Below, one piece after another: positions 8,404-17,828 of a stretch of 64,000 bases of DNA. Source of the DNA: Candidatus Cloacimonadota bacterium (GTDB lineage: Bacteria; Muiribacteriota; UBA6191); NCBI GenBank assembly GCA_023954715.1, contig JAGSHD010000001.1:1-64000 (forward strand), read 5' to 3'. Positions within the stretch are counted from its first letter, which is position 1. The number at the start of each line of letters is the position of its first letter. The notes beneath the pieces are model-generated. The model made no database searches, had not been told where the DNA came from, and worked only from the letters and a program-made list of their open reading frames with translations. A program made the position numbers and the translations under genes.

Positions 8404-9303
8404 TCAACTCATGACTTGTGATTGGGGGATTAAATTTTCTATAGTATCGTTCATTTGCTCGCTAGACCTTGGAAGTTGTGTACGGTCATATCTACTAAAA
8501 TCTTGTCCATCTATATAGTTGACACTTGGATAGCTATGATTGTCACTTGGACTTTGGAAAGATCCGTATAAAACAGAATGACAATTGTTACAATAGAGAA
8601 ACCTAGCACTATGGATACGATCAAAAGACAAAATTTGTAAAGAGCTAGTATTGTGTTCACAATCTATTAATGAACCTTGATACACCTCCCACACTCCTTC
8701 TTCATTTTTAATGATCTTATTTCTATATTCATCACTGATGTAAACAGGCCTAGGGTTTAAATTTGGACCAGGAGGTGGGCTTGAATGTCTGACTGTAGGT
8801 ATTTTTTGCCCAACAAAAGGATTTTCTTCTTTTAATTTGTCTTTATATATCTCATCTACTTCATATAATATATTTGATGAAATCTGACCTGCTATACGTC
8901 CTAGGAGAGACTTTTCTTTACGGGATTGGGCATCCTCCATGAAGTCGTCTACATTTTCTTTGAGATCATCAACTAGGTGGTCCACGTTATCTTTTATGCC
9001 TTCGATTATAGAAGAGTCAATGGGAATAAATTTACTGAGTTTATTTGCTTGCTCAGAGTCATTGGCGTGAGTTTGAGCGTCTAAGATTTCTTGCTCTTCT
9101 TTGGCAATACGAGCAGCTTCTTCTTGTGCTTCGCGTTCCTCTTTGGTGCGTTTATCAACCCGCTCAATAAAGTCACCTATCTCATTGGAGAACTCTGTTT
9201 TCAATTGACCAGCCAATTTACCTAATGTAGACTTTTCTTTTCTTGTTTTTGATTGCTCTACAAACTCATCTAACTCTTTTTTAAAGTCATCAAACAGCTT
9301 CAT
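8404..9303 (-). CDS. Hypothetical protein with an internal ~40-aa duplication and a C-terminal Cys cluster
   Basis: FDDFKKELDEFVEQSKTRKEKSTLGKLAGQL versus VDDLKENVDDFMEDAQSRKEKSLLGRIAGQI; 'FLYCNNCHSVLYG'. Confidence 0.6.
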   Translation of the reverse strand: MKLFDDFKKELDEFVEQSKTRKEKSTLGKLAGQLKTEFSNEIGDFIERVDKRTKEEREAQEEAARIAKEEQEILDAQTHANDSEQANKLSKFIPIDSSIIEGIKDNVDHLVDDLKENVDDFMEDAQSRKEKSLLGRIAGQISSNILYEVDEIYKDKLKEENPFVGQKIPTVRHSSPPPGPNLNPRPVYISDEYRNKIIKNEEGVWEVYQGSLIDCEHNTSSLQILSFDRIHSARFLYCNNCHSVLYGSFQSPSDNHSYPSVNYIDGQDFSRYDRTQLPRSSEQMNDTIENLIPQSQVMS

Positions 9304-9567
9304 ATTTTTGTCCCAATATTAAATATACACACTCAATATCTTAATGAAAAACAGATGAAAGTTCAATGGTGACTCGGGTTTAATTGGTTCTGAAAGTGCT
9401 CTAGCGAGCCAAAAGTTTGTATAATTTAAGTAAAAGCAACCACCAAATATTGCTTTTAACTATCTCAATAGGACAATACTTGAAGTCAAAGTATACTATC
9501 ATAGAGCTTCTTTAATATTTGGGTTTGCCAAAGGTCAGAAAAATATACATAAAATTTTGCGAAAAGG

Positions 9568-10380
9568 CTATTTACTATCCTCTAGATAAGATTTCCAGAT
9601 AGCCTGTACCCAGTCTGGCATTAATTGAAGAATAAACTTATGGTCTTGGAATAGCTTGATCAAAATATCGTAAACAACACAAGCATCATCGGATGCATAT
9701 TGAATCTGAGATGGGGTTAGAGTAGCGATCTCCCAATTTGATTTGCCTGTCTTTTTTGATTTTTGAATCTTTTGATTTAACACTACAGCTGTTAGTTTTT
9801 TGGTGCCTATTTCTTGAAAATATCCTAGTACATCTTTAAAAACTTCATTCAAATCGATCACACGACTCATGTTGACTTTATAATGCTTACGTAAATCAGA
9901 CTTATCGTTTTTTAAACCAATCCCAACTTTGATTATTTTTGGACTTTCTAAGATTTGAAAAATGGGTTTTAAATTACTCAAGGCTTTTACTTGAATCACA
10001 TAAGACTTTTGTTTCGTTGCAATCTGCACGATAGCTATCTTGTTTTCTTTTTGATTTTTTATAAAGGTTGGTTTTTTTTCGGTGTCGAAACCTATAATTC
10101 TACTCTCTTTGATGGCTTTTATATGATTTTTTAGATCACTATCTGACTTTATAACAATTACTTTTCTGTTATTAGCTAAATAGGGGTCTAAGCTATCCAT
10201 ATCAATATTTTTACAATTATCGATTAAACTAAAAAATCTCAAAATCTCGAAAAGCTCTTTATCTACCTTGCTCAGGGTTTTAGACAAACTCTCTTCAAAG
10301 GATTGCATAGATTGCTCCGAGCAAACTTGGTGCATTAATTTTAGTCGCTTCACATTTGTAATAGATTTAACATCAATCAT
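9568..10380 (-). CDS. 3'-5' exonuclease domain protein (RNase D/DnaQ-like fold)
   Basis: 'IIGFDTEKKPTF', 'KVGIGLKNDKSDLRKHY', 'LTPSQIQYASDDACVVYDI'. Confidence 0.85.
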   Translation of the reverse strand: MIDVKSITNVKRLKLMHQVCSEQSMQSFEESLSKTLSKVDKELFEILRFFSLIDNCKNIDMDSLDPYLANNRKVIVIKSDSDLKNHIKAIKESRIIGFDTEKKPTFIKNQKENKIAIVQIATKQKSYVIQVKALSNLKPIFQILESPKIIKVGIGLKNDKSDLRKHYKVNMSRVIDLNEVFKDVLGYFQEIGTKKLTAVVLNQKIQKSKKTGKSNWEIATLTPSQIQYASDDACVVYDILIKLFQDHKFILQLMPDWVQAIWKSYLEDSK

Positions 10381-10439
10381 GTATCTCCATTATGGATAAG
10401 GTTTTAATATAGCTATCAAAGTAAAAAATAGACCATCTA

Positions 10440-10598
10440 ATACCAATCACAGTTAAAGACTTTATATTTACAAGTGTCTTTTCGATTTCTCCACTTCGGT
10501 CGAAATGACGCTATAGTAAAGATTATAGCATACAATTTCGTTATCTTGAGCAAAGTCGAAAGATCTTAAAAAATTAAGTCTTTAATTGATATTCGTAT
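10440..10598. repeat. MITE-like intergenic element, copy A (159 bp, imperfect terminal inverted repeats)
   Basis: Ends ATACCAATCACAGTTAAAGACTT ... AAGTCTTTAATTGATATTCGTAT; reverse complement matches 17341-17752 at both ends. Confidence 0.75.
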
Positions 10599-10764
10599 GA
10601 CTCTGATTTGTAAATTGTACCATAGTTTGACATAGAACTATATTCTAAGGGTATTCATTTGAAAGCATTCATAAAGATTTTTACTAAGACAAATACTATT
10701 GGGAGAGTTGGGGGCTTTTGTTTGGGCTGAAGTTGTAGCAATTAATTACAATGAAAAAGTAACA

Positions 10765-11470
10765 TTATGACTCTTTAAATATTACCAACTTTACTAAAAT
10801 GTCAGACTCTATGTCTTTGAATTTGTTGGTCATGATCTCTTTAGAGAAGCTAAGTCCTCTATTGCCTGACCCAGCTCCAATTAATGGAAAGGCTATGGAT
10901 TTATAATTATTTGACCTAGCTATGTTTAACGCCGAATCTATTGATTTTTCAATTGAGTATTTTGTAGCGAACCATAAAAAGTTGATACCTGCCACATGAA
11001 TGATTGCCTTATAGTCCAATCGACCAGCCTCAGTTTTATGAGCCGATCCCAATCTCATGGGTCCTTTACACATAATCTGATTAAAAGGTTGGTAGCCTGC
11101 CCGCTTTTTTTTAACTATGCGCTATAGTTTTTCAAGTTCTTCACAAAGATTGATTACATCAAGGTTTTTGATCATTGTTATATTTTGTATTTTAAGCTTT
11201 TGAAGTGTAGTGAACTACTCGAAAAGAGCTTCAAATGCAAAAGATGATGATGAGCTAAACCGCATCAAAAAAGCTGAAACTACGAAAAACTTGTTTTATC
11301 CTGGCCTTTTATCGAAGAAACCATCTGAATAAACCTATCCGCTTTTTAAGAGATCCTGACACCCCTTGAGGTAACAGTAAAAACCAAGGGATGAAGTTTC
11401 GGTTCCAAGGGTTTACTATTACTTCTACTTCTTGGTCTAATAAATCGCCATAAACTATCTCTATGTCCAT
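10765..11470 (-). pseudogene. Macro domain (ADP-ribose binding) protein, interrupted by an inserted repeat element
   Basis: N-part MDIEIVYGDLLDQEVEVIVNPWNRNFIPWFLLLPQGVSGSLKKRIG (11470 to 11334) and C-part KKRAGYQPFNQIMCKGPMRLGSAHKTEAG...SIAFPLIGAGSG (to 10765), separated by ~220 bp of unrelated sequence. Confidence 0.8.
11110..11333. mobile_element. Inserted hairpin-bearing repeat element within the macro gene
   Basis: Flanked by CCTGCCCGCTTTTT (11096-11109) and CCTATCCGCTTTTT (11334-11347); contains a long imperfect inverted repeat centred on GTAGT-GA-ACTAC, related to 39317-39415. Confidence 0.6.
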
Positions 11471-11478
11471 AATCAATA

Positions 11479-12306
11479 CTATCCTCTAATGCGAATATTT
11501 TTAACAACTAACTCATGATCGGTTTGGAGTAACTTGGTCTTAATGTTTAGATATTTACTGATATTAACAGCCAAACTAGGGCCTTTGTTAAACAAAATTA
11601 GCTCTTTTTTAGAGTGATCATTGATATAGCTAATCAAATGGTTTTGTAGTTCATCACGAATTCTTCTATGAAAAATTTTAGCGTCTCTAGTAGACACTTT
11701 AGGGTGTATGTTTATAGTAAAAGATAAAAGCTTTTTATCCTTGGTCTGTCCTACAACTGCCTTAAAAGTAAAAGATGGTTTTGCCTTGAGTTTATGTTTT
11801 GAGTATTGAAAGGAGCCAAACAACAGTGCAATAACTATCAAAATGCCTGCAATAATAGGGACAATCTTGATAGTACTTTGCTTTATCTGTTGAAAATCAA
11901 GTGTTTGTGGAGCTAGCTCATCTTGTATCTCATCAAAATTGGGAATAGGTAAATCCTCTTGCTCTGAAAATACTATCATGGACTGCACTCTACCATCTAC
12001 ATACTCAAGAGTGATGCCAGGTGCCTTAGGAGGGGATTGTAACTTTTTGACTTGAGATCTTGTAGTACCAACCATCACCCCTAAATACTGAGCAATATCT
12101 GCTTGTAGTACTTTAACTCCAACTAAATTACTAGTTTGCTTATCAATATACAAAGAGATGGCACCTTGATAATCAAAACGTAGATAATTTGTAGAGCTTG
12201 GCTCTTGCGTGAGATCCGGAAACTCTTGTCTTATTTTATGAAAATGTAAACCAATGATAAATGGGCCTACATGTGAGTTATTGACTATTTCAAATGGAGT
12301 AGACAT
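11479..12306 (-). CDS. Hypothetical single-pass membrane protein
   Basis: ORF, central TM 'IVPIIAGILIVIALLFGSF'. Confidence 0.6.
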   Translation of the reverse strand: MSTPFEIVNNSHVGPFIIGLHFHKIRQEFPDLTQEPSSTNYLRFDYQGAISLYIDKQTSNLVGVKVLQADIAQYLGVMVGTTRSQVKKLQSPPKAPGITLEYVDGRVQSMIVFSEQEDLPIPNFDEIQDELAPQTLDFQQIKQSTIKIVPIIAGILIVIALLFGSFQYSKHKLKAKPSFTFKAVVGQTKDKKLLSFTINIHPKVSTRDAKIFHRRIRDELQNHLISYINDHSKKELILFNKGPSLAVNISKYLNIKTKLLQTDHELVVKNIRIRG

Positions 12307-12311
12307 AATCT

Positions 12312-13061
12312 TTAATAAGAGTCACCCAAAGTTTTTACAGCTTTGATTTTATTGCTAATCTCAATTCGTTTTTTTAGTTTGAAATACTCACTGGCTGTAT
12401 AAAAGATAATCGAAAAAGTGATAGCTAAGATAGCTACAATTACATAATTAATCTGAAATTTGGGTTTCTTTTTAACTATCTTTTTAGCCTTATTAACTTG
12501 TACTTTTGGTGAACTCTCACGATTTTGGACTTCACTTTTATCTAGACTAATTTCGCTAGAGTCTAGTAATTGATTGACTACTTTTTCAATCTCCATCTTG
12601 CTAGCTAAGTGGTCCGCATGCTCTAGTTTGTTGATATAAGAGATATCATCCTTTAACATTTGAGCTGCTCTTTTAGACATATTTACAGTAATGTGAGGTA
12701 AGATATCCGAATCTTGGTGCAAAATAGCTTGAATCAAATCTTTGTGATCTATCTCAGGTAATATCCTTTGAATACTTCTATTGGACATAAATTTAAAGTC
12801 TTCAAAATGAAAAAGTTTAGAGATTGCTTCTTGGATATTGTAAGGAGATAAAATATCATCAATAGACAATCGAAAGTTTAAACTGTCACAATAAATAAAT
12901 TGTCCGGCATCATCCACATGAAAAATATCTTGCGTCGAAACTTCACCGCTAGACTTCAATTGAAGTTGAGCTTTAGGAAGAGACAACAACCTATAATCAG
13001 ATAACTGAATAAATAGGGAGTTTAAGTCTTGATTGACAGCAATTATTTTTGTTTTTTGCAT
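12312..13061 (-). CDS. Hypothetical membrane-anchored protein, upstream partner of 11479-12306
   Basis: ORF, C-terminal TM 'YVIVAILAITFSIIFYTASEYF'; 5-bp gap to the next gene. Confidence 0.6.
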   Translation of the reverse strand: MQKTKIIAVNQDLNSLFIQLSDYRLLSLPKAQLQLKSSGEVSTQDIFHVDDAGQFIYCDSLNFRLSIDDILSPYNIQEAISKLFHFEDFKFMSNRSIQRILPEIDHKDLIQAILHQDSDILPHITVNMSKRAAQMLKDDISYINKLEHADHLASKMEIEKVVNQLLDSSEISLDKSEVQNRESSPKVQVNKAKKIVKKKPKFQINYVIVAILAITFSIIFYTASEYFKLKKRIEISNKIKAVKTLGDSY

Positions 13062-13235
13062 ATAAGAAAATTCCTCATGAGAATTAATTATACTTGTATT
13101 ATGGGTTTTCGAACAACGTCTATTAGAGAAAAACTCGAAAAAGACGAACGGATTGTGACTAATTTACTTTAGTATAGATATATCTTATAAGTAAATATCG
13201 GTATTTTAATGGGTTTTCGTGCGTGATTTGGTAAA

Positions 13236-13757
13236 TTACTTTTGTATCGCTTTATATACAACATGCCTCATTACACAATCAGCAGAGCTAATGACCTTAT
13301 CGTACTCTTTAATTTTTAGCATATTAAGCTTTTCAGCTATTTTATAAGAAGGAATGTTTTTTATCCAAGTATGAATATATATTTCGGGTAAATGTAGTTT
13401 GTTGAATCCATAATCTAAACAAGCCTTTGCGGCCTCGCTTGCGTATCCTAATCTCCAAAAGTCTTTATGTATATGATAGCCGATTTCAGGGACTAACTCT
13501 CCATCAATATTTTGTAGAGAGATCCCGCATTGTCCTATAAACTTATCTTGTTCTTTTAAAAACACAGCCCATAAACCATAGTTTCTTTTTTGATATCCTG
13601 TGATAGATCTTTCAATCCAACCCTGGACTTCATCTTTGGTATATGGTCTTGGATAATATTGCATGGTCTGCGGATCAGAAAGTATCGGATATAAAAGATC
13701 CAGATTATCTAAAGTATGTAGCTTTAACACTAATCGTTTTGTTTCAAGAATTTGCAT
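13236..13757 (-). CDS. GNAT N-acetyltransferase (RimJ/RimL-like)
   Basis: 'LETKRLVLKLHTLDNLD...GYHIHKDFWRLGYASEAAKACLDYGF'. Confidence 0.88.
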   Translation of the reverse strand: MQILETKRLVLKLHTLDNLDLLYPILSDPQTMQYYPRPYTKDEVQGWIERSITGYQKRNYGLWAVFLKEQDKFIGQCGISLQNIDGELVPEIGYHIHKDFWRLGYASEAAKACLDYGFNKLHLPEIYIHTWIKNIPSYKIAEKLNMLKIKEYDKVISSADCVMRHVVYKAIQK

Positions 13758-13856
13758 GATTTTACCTTACAATATTGTTATTTTCTGAATAAATGATCTA
13801 TCAGATATTATGTCCAAAAACTAATAATTACAACAAAAATCAACATAGCTAGCATT

Positions 13857-13890
13857 GTTTTGTTACTTTATCACCAAGGGGACTAATTTT
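13857..13890. repeat. 34-bp direct repeat, copy 1
   Basis: GTTTTGTTACTTTATCACCAAGGGGACTAATTTT; 31/34 identical to 14144-14177. Confidence 0.8.
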
Positions 13891-14143
13891 TTATAGTGTG
13901 AAAATATATAGAAGAAATACAAAAAAGTAGTGTTAATTTTTATGAAAGTAAACGCTGTTAGTTATAAATTATGGGGTCAAATATTGGGCTTTTATGAGTC
14001 TTTTTGTCGTATAAAATTATAAAATGCTAGGAGATTTTATAGCTGAAAAACTTTCCTTGGATTTTATTTGGATAGCTTATAGACTTTTATGTATTGATGG
14101 AGAAAATGACAAGATTAATGCAAAAAAGTCGATTTATAGTTGA

Positions 14144-14177
14144 GTTTTGTTACTTTGTCACCAGGGGGAGTAATTTT
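14144..14177. repeat. 34-bp direct repeat, copy 2
   Basis: GTTTTGTTACTTTGTCACCAGGGGGAGTAATTTT. Confidence 0.8.
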
Positions 14178-14225
14178 AAAAAATGGATGATTTTGATAAA
14201 ACATACTATCCGTTTCGAAAAAAAA

Positions 14226-14251
14226 AATCCCAATTGAGAGCAATTGGGATT
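14226..14251 (-). terminator. Rho-independent terminator of the hemerythrin gene
   Basis: AATCCCAATTG-AGAG-CAATTGGGATT followed on the minus strand by a T-run. Confidence 0.85.
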
Positions 14252-14268
14252 TTTGATTTAGATTCAGT

Positions 14269-14817
14269 CTATGCTTCTTGAGCCATGGCTTGTTCTAGCT
14301 CTGTATATAGATCTTGATATTTTTTAGTAAGCTCTAGACCACCCATATCTGTCTCTACTTTTTGGTACTGGTCATTAACTTTTTGTTTGCTATCTTGATC
14401 CAAACTATTTTCAGCCATAGGATATAAAATATTATCCTCTTTGAAGATATGATCTCGTAGTAATAGACCATAAGACTGAAGACCTTCTTTTAAGATAGCT
14501 ACATCAGATGCTTCATATCCCTTAACCATTTTTGCTACTAACTCTCGACCCATATCATGCTCATGAAGCATTTGACCAATCGGATTACAATGTGTTAAAA
14601 CTCCTGGCTCGCCTAAACTAGTAAACAAGATATCCTCTTCTTTTGCATGATGATATCCATCAGCGTACTCTTTTATAAAGTTTACAAAAAGAGGGGCCTT
14701 TTCTAAAAGCAAAGCATCATTTGCATTGTCCACATAGCTCATAGATAAACCTATAAATTTTAAAATTAGTTGATGTTCTTCCATTAATTTAGCACTGACT
14801 TCTATCATTTTACTCAC
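14269..14817 (-). CDS. Hemerythrin domain-containing protein
   Basis: 'LMEEHQLILKFI...YHHAKEEDILF...MLHEHDMGRELV...DHIFKEDNILYP'. Confidence 0.9.
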   Translation of the reverse strand: MSKMIEVSAKLMEEHQLILKFIGLSMSYVDNANDALLLEKAPLFVNFIKEYADGYHHAKEEDILFTSLGEPGVLTHCNPIGQMLHEHDMGRELVAKMVKGYEASDVAILKEGLQSYGLLLRDHIFKEDNILYPMAENSLDQDSKQKVNDQYQKVETDMGGLELTKKYQDLYTELEQAMAQEA

Positions 14818-16519
14818 CTTTTAAAGACATAATTTCTGTATATTTAAACAAAGAGCCAACACATCGGGGAGCTTGCTGATTACAGTTTTGTCGGTAAGGA
14901 CCATGCTCCTCACACCAAATATTACCATGTCGATCTGACTTTAACATTTTATGAAAAGCCGTCTCTGGATGTTTTGGTATGTTGCCAAGTAGTTTTTTCT
15001 TAACTAATGTGTCCAGTGCAATTTTTGTGCCATTGAATTTCATTTTCATTGAAAATCGAGAGTTGTAGTCGCTCAATGCATTCATAGCTATAGCTTGAGC
15101 ATCATGACATTGAGTAGAGTCTAAGCGATAAAAGTACTTTTTAATGATAGGACTATTTGCCAAATGTGACAAAGTGGCCTTCTGTAACTCTAGTGATAAT
15201 TGACAATTTGGGTCAGAATCAATACTCGGGTCGCATTTCTTTTCAAAGGGTCCATGGGTAGTACACCACAAGTTATCCCTCTGGTCGCTTCTATATCGAT
15301 CCTTATTATTGTCATAAAATAGATTTTTTATGTATCTTTTATCTATGAGTTCAATTTGATCTACATAGCTCTTAACGATAATTTTCTTTCCGGACTCTAA
15401 AGAATACAGTGACAGACTACCTTTTAATAGTTTTTGTTTTTCAAAACACTCGATGAGTTGCTTTGCTGACTTTGGAGTCTCCGTATCACTCTTGTCCACA
15501 TACGATAGATTATTGGCTTCAATTTGAACTTTAATTTTTTCAAAGCTGCTTCTAGAATTTTGATAAGCAACTTTTAAAAATTTTGAACTCAAAAGCTCTT
15601 CTGCTCTTTGTAGTTGTTTACGACACTCCTTAATTAACCCTCTTTCACTCAAAGTGGATAGTCCAATTCGTTTTAATCTAACATCGTCTCTTAAAAAGTG
15701 AGATAAAATTTTATACCAATAAAAAGTAGCTTGTGGATTTTTCTTTATCTGATTGGAAAATTGAAAGGCCAAAAAATAGATGGACTCACCAAAACCATTT
15801 AAAGCTGATTTTTTTAGTAAAACATAAGCTGCTTTTTTATCTAACTTAGGACTCCAAGAAAAAAGGATTCTGCCTTTTACATATTGGTACAAGGGATCAT
15901 CATAAGTATTCATGACAGAAATAATCTGCCAAGCTTTATCTAGTTGACCCAAATCCACATGGGATCTAGCCACTGCTAACTGTGACCAACGTAGAACTTG
16001 CTCATCATAACTAGTAACAAAACGAATCTCATCTTGTTTAATTTTAGTCATTACTTGAAAGACCCATTGATAAATCTTTTGTGCTGAAAGCACATATTTT
16101 CGTTTATAAAACTGATCGCAAATATCCAAATAATAACTCCACAATCGAGAGTCAACAATTTGAGGATGTTGTAACAGATAATCCATATTTTTTTGTAACA
16201 ACTCCATAGCTGGGTCATCGTTATCACTCAGCAAGTATACTAAAGCTATTTTGTTTCGGAGTCTTATCACCAATTTATTGTAAGTAAAATTTACTTCATT
16301 CTTTTTTAAAGAACTTTCTAATATAGAGAGGGCCTCACTATATTTTTTAGTTTCAATCAAGGAGTTTGCTTGGGTTAAGATTCTTTCTACTTTATCTAAT
16401 GAGCAAAAAGAGCTTGAATAAAAGAAGCAGAATAAAATAAAAACTAGGATGACTTTCATAAATAACCTTAGACAATCAATAAGCGAGATAGGATCAAGTT
16501 TTAAAAAAATGTTAAACAA
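14810..16519 (-). CDS. TPR protein with C-terminal CxxHGP / pilin-like repeats
   Basis: 'CTTHGPFEKKC', 'CHDAQAIAMNALSDYN...LDTLVKKKLLGNIPKHPE...NIWCEEHGPYRQNC'; hydrophobic N-terminus. Confidence 0.6.
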   Translation of the reverse strand: MFNIFLKLDPISLIDCLRLFMKVILVFILFCFFYSSSFCSLDKVERILTQANSLIETKKYSEALSILESSLKKNEVNFTYNKLVIRLRNKIALVYLLSDNDDPAMELLQKNMDYLLQHPQIVDSRLWSYYLDICDQFYKRKYVLSAQKIYQWVFQVMTKIKQDEIRFVTSYDEQVLRWSQLAVARSHVDLGQLDKAWQIISVMNTYDDPLYQYVKGRILFSWSPKLDKKAAYVLLKKSALNGFGESIYFLAFQFSNQIKKNPQATFYWYKILSHFLRDDVRLKRIGLSTLSERGLIKECRKQLQRAEELLSSKFLKVAYQNSRSSFEKIKVQIEANNLSYVDKSDTETPKSAKQLIECFEKQKLLKGSLSLYSLESGKKIIVKSYVDQIELIDKRYIKNLFYDNNKDRYRSDQRDNLWCTTHGPFEKKCDPSIDSDPNCQLSLELQKATLSHLANSPIIKKYFYRLDSTQCHDAQAIAMNALSDYNSRFSMKMKFNGTKIALDTLVKKKLLGNIPKHPETAFHKMLKSDRHGNIWCEEHGPYRQNCNQQAPRCVGSLFKYTEIMSLKGE

Positions 16520-16651
16520 GAACGATGATGTATTTTACTACAATATCAATTATATTTGAATTTACAGATTTGCTATCTCACTTACCTATTTTAACATTAA
16601 TTATAGGTAGATGAATAACAAGTCAAAAACAAAAACTTCTTTCACTCTAGG

Positions 16652-17278
16652 ATGAAAATGCTTTTAATATTTGATTTAGACGGAACATTATTTAAAACCC
16701 ACAGTATAGTTGAACCAGCCATTTTAGGTGCATGTAAAAAACTCAAATTAAATCCTCCAAAAGTTGAGATGATTCATAACTTGATTGGTGTTAAAGCCAA
16801 TGAGTATTATCCCGCGTTGTTTCCAAATGCATCTCAAGAGGACTTGATTGAAATCGTTCAGTTTGTTAGAGATTTTATAAAAAATAATCTTGTTCATCAT
16901 GGTAAATTATACGATGGTATCAAGGACGCTCTAAAAGTTTTACATGAAAATCACACATTAGCTATCTGTACAAATGGACATGTAGATCATCAAGATAATA
17001 TCTTACATGCTATGAAAATTAATCAGTTTTTTAAGTATAAGTTTCCTCTTGATGGGTCGGACAAATCTGTTCGAATCGAAAAAATCAAAAAGCTTTGTCC
17101 TCTAAATGCTGTAATGATTGGTGACAAGTCCCATGATATACATGCAGCTATCACTTCTAGTATCCCATCAATAGGGGTTTTATGGGGATATGGTGATAAG
17201 ATTGAGTTAAGCAAAGCTAGCTATCTAGTTAGCGATGTTGAGCAACTATTAAAGAGTATCCAGTCTTTAAATTCGTAA
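16652..17278 (+). CDS. HAD family hydrolase (phosphoglycolate phosphatase-like)
   Basis: 'LIFDLDGTLFKT', 'AICTNG', 'MIGDKSHDIHAA'. Confidence 0.9.
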   Translation: MKMLLIFDLDGTLFKTHSIVEPAILGACKKLKLNPPKVEMIHNLIGVKANEYYPALFPNASQEDLIEIVQFVRDFIKNNLVHHGKLYDGIKDALKVLHENHTLAICTNGHVDHQDNILHAMKINQFFKYKFPLDGSDKSVRIEKIKKLCPLNAVMIGDKSHDIHAAITSSIPSIGVLWGYGDKIELSKASYLVSDVEQLLKSIQSLNS

Positions 17279-17340
17279 AGATCTCATTTGCAATATATAA
17301 AGTTATGATCGTTTGACTATAATCACTGCAAAGACTATTT

Positions 17341-17752
17341 ATACCAATATCAATTAAAACCTCAATTGTTTAAGATCTTTCGACTTCGAGAGTGTGAAAA
17401 CAATACAAATTAGCTCAAGAGATCTCTCGACTGTACTCGAGATCATGAAAAATAGAAAAGCCATTAACATGGCTTTTTATTTGTTCAGCCTATAAGAAGT
17501 ATTTATTTGTACATTTTATTTAATTGTCTTTTCGACTGAAACGGAGACATCTGAACATAATATTTAGTCTACTTATTATTACTTTCACAGCCTCCTTCGC
17601 TCAAGATCATGAAAAATACTAAGATCATCAACATGGGGTTTTATTTGTTCAATAAATTATCTGCTATAACCCTTACTATAGTATCGTTTCTACCAAAGTG
17701 GAGAAATCTAAAAGACACTTTTAAATATAAACTTTTTAACTGTGATTGGTAT
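17341..17752. repeat. MITE-like intergenic element, copy B (412 bp, internally duplicated)
   Basis: Ends ATACCAATATCAATTAAAA ... TTAACTGTGATTGGTAT; inner repeat 'CTCRAGATCATGAAAAATA..AA...CAT.AACATGG..TTTTATTTGTTCA' at ~17437 and ~17601. Confidence 0.7.
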
Positions 17753-17771
17753 TATTTAGTACTCATATAAA

Positions 17772-17810
17772 AAATAAGCACCATTAACATGATGTTAATG
17801 ATGCTTATTT
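17772..17810 (-). terminator. Rho-independent terminator of putP
   Basis: AAATAAGCA-C-CATTAACAT-G-ATGTTAATG-A-TGCTTATTT with a minus-strand T-tract. Confidence 0.85.
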
Positions 17811-17828
17811 ATCTACTTATATTAAGTA

